From: Rosellinia necatrix | Lineage: Eukaryota > Ascomycota > Sordariomycetes > Xylariales > Xylariaceae | Length of the DNA: 64,000 nucleotides | NCBI GenBank assembly: GCA_021209875.1 | Contig: JAGYVD010000006.1 | Span: forward strand, 1,674,001 to 1,738,000 | Direction: 5' to 3' | In this document: in pieces, positions 1-11,112 of the stretch | How positions within the stretch are numbered: the first letter of the stretch is position 1 | How the letters are laid out: each line of letters starts with the position of its first letter | Program-made: the position numbers and the translations under genes | Notes under the pieces: generated by a model | The model's input: the letters and a program-made list of their open reading frames with translations, nothing else | Told to the model about the DNA's origin: nothing | Databases searched by the model: none

Positions 1-1375
1 ACATCGAAAAGGCTGTTGAGCTAGTTGCTCCCTTCGCAGAACATTCGTACGAAGGCTGCCGCAAGACTGCTATCGGGACACTATGGCGCACTTATAGTTG
101 TGTGTGGGAGGTTATGGAGAAGCAGACTGGCCAGAAGTGGGCACCCGGTCTGCCATTAAACTTCGAGCCAATTGCCAATATCGTCAAACTTGGTGAGATT
201 GTGACAACCGCCACACTTCAAATCTGGCAAGACGAATCCGATCGGTGAGTTTCAATCCATTTTCCCTCCTATTTTCCTATCCCCGAGCCTTAAATGATGA
301 TCACGTTACGTTATACCCAGCTCACTCAGACGCTACTCGCGGTTGCTGAGAACACGTTATGAACTAAATCTGATATTGGACTCGTTCACCATGGTTTAAT
401 TTACTTCAATACCATTTTCCATACTGACATACGATAGGGACGTTGTTACGGAAATCAATCGCAGCGTCGCTTCCACCCTCAAAAACACAGGCCCATCCAT
501 ACTAGGTCAGAAGGCCATGATGGAGCAAATCATCACTGTGCTGGGCACCATCACCACTAGGTGCCATCCCTGCCAGCAGGATCTTGGTGACGAAGATGAA
601 AACCAAGATGATGTCCAAGGTGGTTCTGAGTGGGACTGGCTTATTATCGACACGGCACTGGATGTTCTGATCGGACTTGCAGCAGCACTGGGATCCCAGT
701 TTGCCGAAATTTGGAAAGTCTTCCAGAAGCCAATCCTCAAGTTTATCAGCTCGAACGAGCACATTGAACGATCGACTGCCGTTGGCGTTGTCGCTGAATG
801 TGTCGCCTACATGGGCTCAGCGGTGACACCTTACACGTCGATCCTCCTGCCTCCGTTGCTGCACCGTCTTTCAGATGAGGACCAGGAAACAAAATCGAAC
901 ACGGCGTACGCCATTGGGCAGCTTGTGTATCACTCCGAGGACCAGGCGACTTACTTGCCCAGCTTCCCCCAAATATTACGCAGCCTGGAGCCACTGCTAC
1001 AAATCAAGGCGCAACGTCTTCAAGACAATGCGGCGGGCTGCCTATGCCGTCTAATCCTTTCCAACCCAGAGCATGTTCCCATACCGGAGGTGCTACCAGC
1101 CCTTGTGGATCTGCTACCACTGAAGGAAGACTACGAAGAGAACAAGCCAGTCTACCAATGTTTACATAAGCTTTGTAAGTTAACTCGTGTTTTTGCATTC
1201 TGGTGGTTGTGGCACTGGCTAACTGATTCTAGACGTGGCGGGCAACCATACCGTGCAGGAACTAACGCCTCGTTTGCTGCCTGTTTTTGAGCAAGTCCTT
1301 AGCCCCCCTGAGGAACAACTCGAAGACGAGACCAGGCACTTGGTGCTGGAATTAGTCAGTATCCTCAAGAAATAA
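1..1375 (+). CDS. KAP123: Importin beta-4 / Kap123 karyopherin, C-terminal part (5' end outside window)
   Basis: Nuclear import receptor of the importin-beta family that carries cargo such as ribosomal proteins and histones through the pore. Only the last part of the gene is in the window. Exons read 1-244, 438-1174 and 1233-1375; both introns have GT...AG ends (GTGAGT and GTAAGT donors) and the frame is kept across them. The protein ends in ...ILKK at a TAA at 1373-1375. Helical HEAT-type repeats fill the fragment (for example around IERSTAVGVVAECV and SNTAYAIGQLVYHS), with an acidic loop (LGDEDENQDD) typical of this family. I assign Kap123 from the overall C-terminal pattern; another importin-4-like paralogue is possible but less likely. 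Partial at the 5' side because the window begins inside the exon. Confidence 0.85.
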
Positions 1376-2078
1376 AAGGAGGCTGGCGTTACATAGAGAC
1401 CGCCCAGGGCCGTCATTCTCAGGTGGTTTGGGAGACTCGGGTTTTGGGTGGGACTGGATCGGAACCGGAAAAGCAACGAGGGCACGAACTGTATGAATGA
1501 ACGAGTGGTTGGGTTGTGGGAGTGGTAAATTTGACTTTAGTGCATGGATGATTCCCCGGTTGGTAGAGTCGATATGAATGCACGAAGCATGCGTGTGGCG
1601 TCTTTAGATACTAAGACAACAAACCTATTGCCGCCGTACCTCTTTTCAGAGGCTACTATTTTGTAGATTCGGCCGCGCAAAGTATACTGAATTGCATATA
1701 GATCGTCCGAACCAAACTCTCGTGTGCCATACAGCTTGCCTTGTCTTTTCTTAACTTTCCCCTTTTCCCCGGACTAGGATAAGCCAGGAAATTATCTTTT
1801 GCTGTGGAGTAGGAGTTGAACGTCGCTCAATTATACCAGCAACACGGTGCTTTATAAGATGATGTACACAATTCCTCACGTTCCCCTTCCGACCGTCACC
1901 TTTAATCCAGAGGTGGGGGACGACGTCATCGAAGGTTTATTTGTTATGAACATTGCTCCGTGCGTCCTCGCATAGACAGATGTAGTGTATGTGTATGCAC
2001 CGCAGAGTGCACCGCATAGCTAGCTAGCTAGCTAGCTATCAGGATGGAGTACATTATCCCTCGGTAGGTCCGGGGGGT

Positions 2079-2140
2079 TGTAGTGTAGTAGTGTAGCGTA
2101 GTGTAGTGTAATGTAGTGTAGTGTAGTGTAGTGTAGTGTA
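2079..2140 (+). repeat. Imperfect GTGTA/GTGTAGTA tandem repeat
   Basis: About twelve near-identical units of 5 bases (TAGTG/GTGTA register) with a few single-base variants. It lies in intergenic DNA, 60 bases after a separate TAGC tetranucleotide tract. Confidence 0.8.
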
Positions 2141-2314
2141 CAGGCGGGTGAGTGAGTGATGCCGCATGCAATGCAGGCCCCCGTCCTGCATTGCTCGTTT
2201 CATTTGCCGTGCACCTACAGACGTCGCGGCCTATCAAGCAGGCAGAAACGGTGGGCCGCTCTGCAGCGTCTTGGTTCGGTCAGCTCGACTCCCTCGGACC
2301 TCATTCCGGAGAGG

Positions 2315-2341
2315 CGTGTGTGTGTGTGTGTGTGAGTGTGT
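2315..2341 (+). repeat. GT dinucleotide microsatellite
   Basis: A run of GT units with one GA interruption, in intergenic DNA. Confidence 0.85.
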
Positions 2342-5124
2342 TTTTCTTGGTTATGGAGGAGGTGTCGGTCGTGCCCGAGAGGGCGGCATGGGTGGACTTG
2401 CATCCCCGCCCAGCCTACCTATGCCTAGTTTATCGTCCTTAATTCGTGACCATATAGGACGCCCCTGTTGCCGGGACACGAACATTGCGGCCTTGTTTCT
2501 CATCTTTTTTTTTTCTTCTTCTTCTTCTACTTCTCTTTGGCCTTACCCCTCTCCTAGCTAGGGTCATATCGGTAGCAACTGTCTTGCTTGGAGGAACAAG
2601 GTGCGGTTCAGTCGGCGCGTCGCGGATAACCGCCCCCCAGAATCCCGGTTAAACAGTCACGATTTGGAGGTTATAAGTTAGGCGACTGGGAATCGAGATA
2701 CGGCCTATGCTCGATAATATGCAACATATATTGGTTCTGAAAACCGGAATCACACACTATTCGGATTATATCTGGTCTGGATGCCACCCAAACCCCTACC
2801 TTTTGTCTATCAATGATGCCAAGGGATCAACGGGGACAGGGAAGGGATGGAGGGAAGGGACATCCCCGATCAACAGCTCATAATTATTACCGGGCGTGCC
2901 CAGGAGAGGGAAAAAAAAAAAAACAAGGTATGATCCGCTCAATTCATCGGTGTCCAAAATCATGATGTCGCGTGGAGAATACCCTAGTCATTTCAAGTCG
3001 TACATAGGCACAATCAGTGCTCACACTCACTGTCGTGTTTGACGAATGCGAGAGATGTAGCCAGCCCGTTACGCGAAGGCGACATTCGACTCCTCGGCAT
3101 GGGCGGGGGTAGCTAGACGGGCTCGTACATACATACTCTGTAGCTGCTTTGTCTTATCCTCAAACGCCAAAGGCATCCTCCCGATGGATGGATTAAAAAA
3201 TAGAAATAACTAAGATATATATATATAATTTGAAAAAAAAAAAAAAAACATGCGATGGACGACCACGGCGCATGATATCTCTAGGACTAGGGGATCCCGC
3301 GTGGGATTCCAGTCTGCAACCGGGCTTGCTTGCTTGCTTATGCATGGGAGAAATCGTCCTTTTTTTTGTCAGTTGAGTTTGCTTCAAACATCTGCGCGGA
3401 CTCGTGATCTACGACTCGAAATACCTAGTTTACTGGATTCCAAGCGAGTCACTGACGCAATTCCTGGCTCATAAATGACGGAGTTGGTACTGATATGAAG
3501 AAACCCGGGTTTGGTCGATACGCTGTACGATGCGCTTAGAGACGTGAAACTTCCTAGGTAAAAAGTATGTGTCTCGATTAGATATCAGTAGATGCCTATG
3601 TCGGTATGCTATCTAGAGGGACGCGCTTGAAATTGCTAGAGTCAGTCGAGGGGCAAAAATTGATCGACAGCCAAGCGGGGGATGATGGGTGGATTTCTTC
3701 ACAGTCCTTTATTGCTTACATACCGGTGCGTACAGACGACCGGGAAGTGGGTGGGGAGACATCAAATCGATGATCGGTTTACTACCTACCTACCTAGTAT
3801 GTATGCAAGTCAGTTGTCTGATAGCTAACGTTGTGAGTATGTAGTAGGTAGGTAGTGCCTGACCTACATAATGATTTATATGCTGTAATTCCCTGCATCC
3901 GCGCTTATACACGTACCATGTGTAGCGCAAAGATGCCAAAGTAGAGCTATTCCTCTCGATACCTGTTGGATTGTCTTCAACGCTTACAAGTAGATAAAAT
4001 ACTTGGATAGTTACCTAAATAAGGGTCAGTGGCGGCCCCCTTGGCTGATCTTCTCCCGCCTTCCAATACCCAGCCACCCATTGCCGGTCTCTATCTGTGA
4101 CTTACCTGATGTAGATAGTATATATTGTATAATAGCTTTTCGGACTGATAGTATTTACCGCTTGGCCATTTCAGCCGGTTCTGTTTCTCTTTAGCGGCCT
4201 GTCATCTGTACATCACTCCCGTACTATATCAACCAATCAACCTTCTCCAACGACGCACTGTAACATCATCATCGTGTCTCAACGGTCGTGGACAAAAGCC
4301 GCGGGTGTTGCCAACAGCATAAAGGGGGCAAGGCACCAGTGTTGAAATCCGATGTCAGCAGTGCGCAGATATCAGGTAATAAGCTTCTGTTCGCCTCATG
4401 CCAAGGACATGCTTTTTTATTGTAGTTGTCACACTGTGTGTCTTGCGTCGCCAAACGAAAGTAAAAAAACTTCGCCATTTGTCTATGATCCAGATTACAA
4501 GGGAGGCGGACCCAGGTTGTCTTAGCTGAAATCGAATCATGGGATGAGAAAATCGAGAGATGCCGGGCTGCCAGGTGTTAGGGCCCCCTAACATGTTAGG
4601 TGCAACGTCATCCATTGTAGCTTGCCATGTTTTCTGTCGGCTATGTAGTGTGGCTATGGGCTATATTTCCATGCCAGTTATTGTACCATGCAGTGCTTGT
4701 CCAACCAATGTAGCTGGAAAGCGAACCAGGATGCGCAGTTATGACCCGTCGCCTGATTGTTTCGATGTGGCGGACGGCAGCGATTTGGCGGATAGGCAGG
4801 CCTAACGGCCGAATGAGAAACAACACGCGAGCAGGGGGGGGGAGCAACCGCCGTTGGAGTATAACACTAACACGGCATACATCGAAGTATGCGTATATGT
4901 ACCGCGTGGGATCAGCACCAGTCTCCCTCGAAGCCTCTCCCTTTCTCCTCTCGCAGACCACTCGCTGATAGTCTGCTCCGATATAGGGTTCATCGGAAGA
5001 AATAAATAAAACAGCTTGGGTGGCTCGTCATTCGTTTCATCACTCGCTTATATACTAACCTACTGTTTCCTATACTCTCGATTGCGCGTCTAGTTTCTAT
5101 TCCCTTTCGACGATAGTATTCACG

Positions 5125-6176
5125 ATGCAGTTCGCACTCACGTTCGTCTCGGCGGCGCTCTTGGGCGTCACGGTCGCCGCACCCCAAGGCGTTACCGAAA
5201 AGTTAACACCGACTGGTGCCGCCCCTGCCGGCTGCACAGGGAGTTTCGATGGCAAATTCGAGATCACCGTGTCTAGGCTGAAGGAGGAAAAGAGGAGCCT
5301 TCCCGAGGTAGGAGTCGTCGTGGCGAAGGGCCTTTAGAAGAAGATGTGACTAACGATTTGATGTAGAAACGGGCGGTCTGTGGCTCCGAAGGGACTCTCG
5401 TGATGACGCTAGAGGACGGTACGGCCCTCGACGCCCAAGGCCGCACCGGATACATCGCATCCAACTATCAATTTCAGTTTGATGCTCCGGCTCAAGCAGG
5501 CGCCCTATACACTAGCGGTTTCTCCATCTGCTCCGGCAACGTCCTGGCGCTGGGGCCCTCGAAGACGTTCCACCAATGCCTGTCAGGCGACTTCTACAAC
5601 TTGTATGACCGAACATGGGCGGAGCAGTGCGAACCTGTCTCCGTCATCGCTATCCCTTGCGGCTCCAAGGACTCAGGAGACGAAGGGTCGGGCGTTCAGA
5701 TCGTTGGAACAACGGTTGTGCAAACAACAATAATCACGGCTTTGTCGGACGGGCAACCCCAAGTTATTACGACGACAGTGCCAGTCCCAATCTATAGCAC
5801 CTACGTGCCCGTGAGCGAGTACACCGACGGACAAATCCAGGTAACTCCAACCGGCAGCGCACCACCACCACCACCCCCGACAACGACGGCAGCTGCTCCT
5901 CCGCCACCGCCGCCAGAGTCGACTCCGGTGTCGACGCCCGAGGTAACCCTGCCCTCGACCTCGGTGCCTATTTCCACGGCCTACCCATCGTCGTCCAGCA
6001 GTGCGGAAATCCCAACAATCACTACCCCCGTGAGCAGCCCCAGCGCTTCGTCCTCGTCTTCGCCGGCGCCTCCCGCCACGACCTCGGCACCCCCGACATC
6101 CGGGTCATCTCACGTTGCCGCGGGCTCGATGGGCGCTCTCATCGTCGGCATGCTCGTCGCATTTTTCTGCTTGTAA
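5125..6176 (+). CDS. PIR1-like cell wall mannoprotein with Pro/Thr/Ser stalk and GPI signal
   Basis: Secreted wall protein of 330 residues. Exons are 5125-5307 and 5367-6176; the 59-bp intron has a GTAGGA donor, a CTAAC branch-like site and a TAG acceptor. Residues 1-18 form a signal peptide ending in VTVA before APQG. Residues 37-165 match the PIR1-like C-terminal domain (conserved Cys, GRTGYIASNYQFQFD, CLSGDFYNLYDR), interrupted early by a Kex2-like KR at 62-63. A long Pro/Thr/Ser-rich segment follows, suited to O-mannosylation, then a small-residue region and a hydrophobic tail ending in FFCL, which fits a GPI-attachment signal. Expected at the cell wall or outer plasma membrane. Classical yeast Pir proteins are linked through internal repeats and have no GPI tail; this one shares only the terminal domain. 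Family call is firm, the exact role is not known. Confidence 0.85.
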
Positions 6177-6954
6177 TCAAGTCAAAGGCATGATATGAAC
6201 GGGACACGAGGGAAAATATGGGGTTTTCGATATTGAGGCGAGCGAATAAAAGAAAGGAGATATCGACAGGTTAATAATTTATGGTGTGTTATAGCGGGAA
6301 GGAATGTGAAATGAGCTAGGAATTAATGCGGCTTATAGTAATGCGATGTTAGGTGATATCGGGTTTATGGAGGTTAAACAGTATTTCTGTGGCAAATGTT
6401 CTCTTCAGAAAAACGCATCATGTAATACTCTATACTCGTACGCAAAGACACATATATCTCGGAGCTGATGCTGATATCACGAACTATAACGTCCTCCGAC
6501 TCGGGTCGTAGCTCGTGGCTCGTGGCTCGTGACTCGTGACTGATGGATGTATTATCAAATGAACCACGAAAGCGAAAAGCGAGGAAGAGGTGGGAGCGAG
6601 ACAGAGGCAGTCTGTGTACTTAGGTGTCCTGCGTAGGTCAGTGCCTTGTATGGCGCATACTGTATTCTGCACACTATCAGCCCACTTATCTGCCGCGGCA
6701 CAGTGGGCATGTGCCCGCACTTTAGGCAGGTACCCGCACTCCACTTACAGGACCACCTCACGTCAGCCTTTCCTTGTTGCTCGTACGTATTGGGTAAGTA
6801 AGTAAGTCCTTTAGATACTTGCCCAGATGCTTACTTAGGCAAGTAAGTAGTGAGCAACAGGCTTGCGACAATTCCTGTCAGCGTCCGCCGCCAAGGTAAC
6901 AACCACCATACGCTCAGATATAGCTCGACACGATAGCAGATAGTTGTCACCACC
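6177..6954. other. Intergenic with short tandem repeats
   Basis: No gene seen. A 7-base unit (GCTCGTG) occurs three times in a row at 6511-6531, followed by a variant copy, and AAGT repeats sit near 6795-6810 and 6840-6850. The 3' part serves as upstream region of the zinc-finger gene starting at 6955. Confidence 0.6.
6511..6538 (+). repeat. 7-bp tandem repeat GCTCGTG, three perfect copies plus one variant
   Basis: Direct reading of the sequence: GCTCGTG at 6511, 6518 and 6525, then ACTCGTG at 6532. It is intergenic. Confidence 0.85.
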
Positions 6955-7869
6955 ATGTCGGAGTATTGGAAGTCGACCCCCAAATACTGGTGCAAACACT
7001 GCAGCACCTACGTCCGCGATACCAAACTCGAGCGCGCCAACCATGAAGCCACGGCAAAACACAAGTCCGGCCTCAAGCGCTTCCTGCGCGACCTGCACCG
7101 CGGCCACGAGAACGAGCAGCGCGACAAGGACAGGGCCAAGCAGGAGATCGACCGTCTGAACGGTCTAACCAGCAAGCCGTCTGCCTCGTCCTCTGCCTCT
7201 TCGGCCGCAACCACTACCACCTCCACCACCACCACCACCACTACCACCGCCACCGCTACGCCCGCCCAGCGCCAGCAGCAATGGGAACAACTCGCGGAAA
7301 TGGGCATCAATGTCCCAACCGAGCTACGTCGGGATATGGCCCTAGTTGGGGAGTGGACAGTTACCAATACGCGTGTCATAGACGATGCCCCCGACCCCGC
7401 CGTCGACGACGACGACGACGGCAGCGGCGACCAGAAACCCGCGGGCCCTGATACCGCGGCCACCGGCGCGCGGAAACGACCCAAGCAAGAAGACGAAGAT
7501 GACAAGGACGAGGAAGGGGAAGCGGTAAAAGGCCTGTTTAAGAAACCTAGAAGATGGGGTCGTGATACGAAACACATAGCCGAAGATAACGCCGAACTAG
7601 ATGCCCTACTCGGCATACCACTCGTCAAGCCGCCCCTGAAGGAGGACGAAGAGGCCCAGCAGCCAACCATCAAAGACGGTTCATCCCCCAATATCAAGAA
7701 AGAGGATCTCGAATTAGACGGGCTACTTTCCGGCATTTCCGTGCCGGTAAACAACGAACAAATTGCAGAAGCGGTTAAAAAGGAGGAACAAGACCAGGAA
7801 CCTGTGGAACCTGCGGACCCTGTCATAGTCTTCAAAAAAAGGAAGCCAAAGAATATTCGCCAAAAATAG
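6955..7869 (+). CDS. U1-type C2H2 zinc-finger protein, WBP4/Saf1-like splicing factor
   Basis: Single-exon gene of 304 residues with a good start context (ACCACCATGTCG). Residues 10-38 form a U1-C/matrin type zinc finger: YWCKHC with the Cys pair, then H and H near positions 28 and 34 (NHEATAKH). A basic helix rich in Arg and Asp follows (LRDLHRGHENEQRDKDR), then a Thr/Ser-rich linker, an acidic region with an Asp tract, and a C-terminal stretch holding two short related blocks (AELDALLGIPL and LELDGLLSGISV). This architecture is that of WW-domain-binding protein 4 (formin-binding protein 21) and fission-yeast Saf1, which associate with the spliceosome. WW domains, present in animal WBP4, are absent, as in other fungal members. 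Probable nuclear protein; the tail KKRKPKNIRQK resembles a nuclear signal. Confidence 0.8.
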   Translation: MSEYWKSTPKYWCKHCSTYVRDTKLERANHEATAKHKSGLKRFLRDLHRGHENEQRDKDRAKQEIDRLNGLTSKPSASSSASSAATTTTSTTTTTTTTATATPAQRQQQWEQLAEMGINVPTELRRDMALVGEWTVTNTRVIDDAPDPAVDDDDDGSGDQKPAGPDTAATGARKRPKQEDEDDKDEEGEAVKGLFKKPRRWGRDTKHIAEDNAELDALLGIPLVKPPLKEDEEAQQPTIKDGSSPNIKKEDLELDGLLSGISVPVNNEQIAEAVKKEEQDQEPVEPADPVIVFKKRKPKNIRQK

Positions 7870-8575
7870 GTAGACTCACTTGCCCACGACAAGCCCGCTG
7901 GCATACAACGACCATTCATCCGCTTTGGTGGTGCCTTGTCGCACACCGCCCGCCGACGGGGCGGGCTTGATCGCACGATAGATGCTTCCTTGGACACACC
8001 TATAATAATAATAGGGCAACTTCTTGCGATCCAACCCCAAATAAAGTCATCTGCACTACTATAAATTTGTCAGTCGGATTAGTCATGCCCAGCCAAGTAC
8101 GTGGGAAACCCATGCTCTCCAAGGCACATCTACTGCTGTGCCGCACACTACTAAATAGCAACTTCTGCACCATCTACCTGGTATGTTGAAGTCGCGCGAT
8201 GCCTCCACTTCCGCCACCCGGGAGGATGAAATGCTTATTCAGCTTAGATTATTCAAGCCAGCGCAAGTCAATAGGTGGAGTCTTAACTCGCTATTTTCAG
8301 TCGCAACTGAGGGTCGACACCGACTATTGTCTACCAAGGCTATGGTCATGTTGCTTTCTTTGGGGGTCGAATGACACGGATTCGGCTCGAACTTCAGGGG
8401 CGAAGGTTCGTCTGGCGTTGGTCAATCCGGATATTTAATCATGAAAAGCCCCCTCTTCAGAGGAACCTGTATTTCTATACAACTTCATCATCAACACCAC
8501 AAGATTTAACCTCAAAAGAGCGCTACATCGGCTTCGTCCTCTCGAACTCTAGTTCTTAGCACACATCTCGTCGCC
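7870..8575. other. Intergenic
   Basis: 706 bases between two plus-strand genes. Only short open frames without coding features are seen. A T/A-rich element (GGATATTTAATC) near 8428-8440 could serve as a TATA-type promoter for the gene at 8576. Confidence 0.5.
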
Positions 8576-8983
8576 ATGCGCACTTCATTCTTCGCCACTC
8601 TTGCGGCTCTTGCTGCCTCGGCTGTCGCTGCTCCTCTCGAGATCAGGGAGACCTATGCCACCTGGTCCGCTACAGAAGTCCAGACTTTAGTCGCCCACAT
8701 CATTTATGGTGTTAATTTCCGCATCACTGCCCCCGCCGACTACATCTCCGGGGCGCCAGAGTTCGACGTCTCCTGCAAGCTCTTGGCCTTCAGCAGCCCA
8801 GAAGTTCAGCCCTGCACTTTCAACGGCCCGCAAGCCGATGGCTCGAAGGTCGAGGCCAAGTTCAGCTATACTGGTGCACCCGTCACTGTTTACCACACTT
8901 TCGGCTCCACGACGGCCTCGGGCGGCTCCGGGACGCTGTCATATAACACCGACTTCACTGTCAATGTCACGAGCGTCGTCTAA
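8576..8983 (+). CDS. Small secreted protein of unknown function
   Basis: Intronless 135-residue protein. The start follows CGTCGCC, and residues 1-18 are a clear signal peptide (basic start, then an Ala/Leu-rich core ending SAVA before APLE). The mature part has two cysteines (67 and 80) that could form one disulfide, and alternating hydrophobic/polar segments (VEAKFSYTGAPVTVYHTF, DFTVNVTSVV) that suggest a small beta-sandwich. N-glycosylation sequons are present near the C terminus (NVT). I do not recognise a named family. Size, signal peptide and lack of a membrane anchor fit the general class of fungal small secreted proteins, some of which act as effectors; that role is not shown here. 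Confidence 0.75.
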   Translation: MRTSFFATLAALAASAVAAPLEIRETYATWSATEVQTLVAHIIYGVNFRITAPADYISGAPEFDVSCKLLAFSSPEVQPCTFNGPQADGSKVEAKFSYTGAPVTVYHTFGSTTASGGSGTLSYNTDFTVNVTSVV

Positions 8984-11112
8984 GAGAAATTCTTGGGCTA
9001 CGGGATTCTCTTTAGTATGACAGAAATGGTCAAATAATGTTGTGAATATAGTCAGAATCCCTAGGGAGTAAATAGCAAACTTTGGCTCCAGACATAACAT
9101 ACAATTATGACCCAAACTCCCATTAGGCAAATATCCCCCACGTGGCGTATTGTGAAGCATGCTTTCAGCATATCTTTATCAATCCCGCCTACCCGTCAAG
9201 TTTTTTAACCTATTTAATTCGTGTTTATTAACCTGTTCTCGTCTAAAATAAATGACCAAGAATCGCTCAATCCCAGGTTGATTTAGAGCGTACGAGGAAG
9301 CAAGGGAGGGAGGGGGTCTAACTTTAAAACCTTTAAAGCCAGGGGACATGTCTTGTTTATGCGGTCCCAAAGCACCCGGTCCAAGTAGGCTCGAAGCGGT
9401 GTAGGACTACCGGGGAAATCCCTCGAGCACCTTACACTAGACACAAAGACTCGAGCATTGTTGGCAGTGCCGATGGAGCTTTGGCTAGTTTCGACTAGAC
9501 AGGGGCAAGCTTCGTTCTGCACACGGGGCTTATATTAGTTAAAGGTCAGGTCACAATTCCTCGATCCGTATACAATTATCTCAAGCTCTGCAAAACATGG
9601 TCTCTTAACAGCTGCAGCAAGCATTGTCGTGGTGTAGTGGTCCATATGTACACTATTAATCTTTACATGGCTTAACGGAGTCGTTTTCCCCGAGACAAGC
9701 ATTGTATTAGTTATCAAAATGACAAATGGTGACCTCTTGATTATTTTGATAGATTCTGTAGGTATATTCACCCCTATGTGATCACAGTTAGACACTAGGT
9801 ATTGATAGCTTAACCTTTAACTAGATAGAATAAGGGCCTAAAGTACTTCATACAGAGTGTGAAACGCTCGGTACATAGCTTTCCACTAACCTACCGCGGC
9901 GATACAGTGGTCTAGTTAGACCCCCACGAAAGAATGTAAGATGAAATGCCGTCTACGCTGAAACCTAATTAATAAGCCTAGTGATTTACTTGCCAGTTTG
10001 GGTTCAACGTCTACATTCTTCGTGAATACACCCAGATATACGGAATCTGCTTAAATATCTAGTTACGTAGGCTGTCATGCTAAACAACACACGTATACAA
10101 CATGATACAGGGATGGGAAAAAAAATTTGATTCACAAAATGTATTCGGTTGCAATATATATAGGCTAATAAATTATTGCCGCGGGATTCGAGGCAAATGT
10201 GCCAATTGTGAGAGAAAAGGAGTCCGGGAGTTAGGTAGTTCACGTTAGATAAAACCGCCTTGATTGGATATCGATACCATATGAGATAGCCGTGTAGAGG
10301 GCGAGTGTAATATAATCGATATCCAAAGATTGTCGGGGCGCTTTTGTGAACCCCACTGCTATATCAGTCATCAACACCTCTCTATGATGTGGGCTATGAT
10401 ACACACGCAGCCGGATGTCTTCCTCATTCGCCTAATATAGCCACGTCCCGGAATTCTAACGAATATATTATTGTGGCTTGGTGAATTGCGTTAACAGCGT
10501 ATGAAAGACGCTGAAGAATAGGGTGGACAGAGCCCTTAGGACGCGGTAATTTCGTAAGGGCTACACTTATAGAATATGGGAGGATGGATGAAGTCATTGG
10601 AGACAGTTTATACACAAGTCCAAGCACTCCAGTGCGGGCTATCTTGTAGCTGCATCGACAAAAATGTTACTTTTCTTACCCGCCAGTTCTACAGTTTAAC
10701 AGCTCCCGAGGAAAAAAAAAGAGAAAAAGAAAAAGAATTGTATGCAAGACAGTAATGGTTGATAATGGCATATATGCGTATTACAATAACTCCTATGTTA
10801 CAAGAATGCATAGATAGACACTTTTATGTTCTGTTATTCCAGAATGCAAGAATGGTAAAAGTATGCAATCAACCCGAATAAATTCAGTGATCCCCCTTTT
10901 CCCCTTCGCCCCCACCAGTTTGCTATTTAACGCCTGGGGAAAACACAGAAGCAAGTGCCATTCGCTTTGACCCAAATGCAAACCGGACCAGACCAGACCG
11001 GCCGAATGAACCATCTATCCTGGTTATGTTTTTTTTTTTCTGTCTTTTATTTCCCCTCCGTGCCCCATCCTTTCGCCTTCTCCGTACCGCGCGCATTACG
11101 AGGGAAATTGTC
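8984..11112. other. AT-rich intergenic region
   Basis: About 2.1 kb, clearly richer in A and T than its neighbours, especially 9540-10900. Several open frames of 60-86 codons occur, mainly on the minus strand, but none has a credible start, domain or codon pattern. The composition would be compatible with old mutated DNA, but I cannot name an origin. Confidence 0.5.

Larger units (their letters stand above)
1376..5124. other. Intergenic, repeat-rich, no convincing gene
   Basis: About 3.7 kb with only short, non-conserved open frames. It holds several simple repeats (a TAGC tract near 2016-2038, a GTGTA-type tract near 2079-2140, a GT tract near 2315-2341, a CTT tract near 2510-2530), a purine run with five G-tracts at 2832-2859, A-runs near 2911 and 3232, and ACCT/AGGT tracts near 3782-3796 and 3841-3855. 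The final 150 bases before 5125 are pyrimidine-rich, as expected of a fungal promoter. Confidence 0.6.

Noticed and set aside
4641..4961. 106-codon minus-strand open frame
   Set aside because: Opens and closes in simple intergenic DNA, with no domain and no conservation signal that I can see.
7008..7997. 329-codon minus-strand frame opposite the zinc-finger gene
   Set aside because: It is the antisense shadow of the zinc-finger gene: Ser/Val runs mirror the Thr/Asp codons of the true strand.
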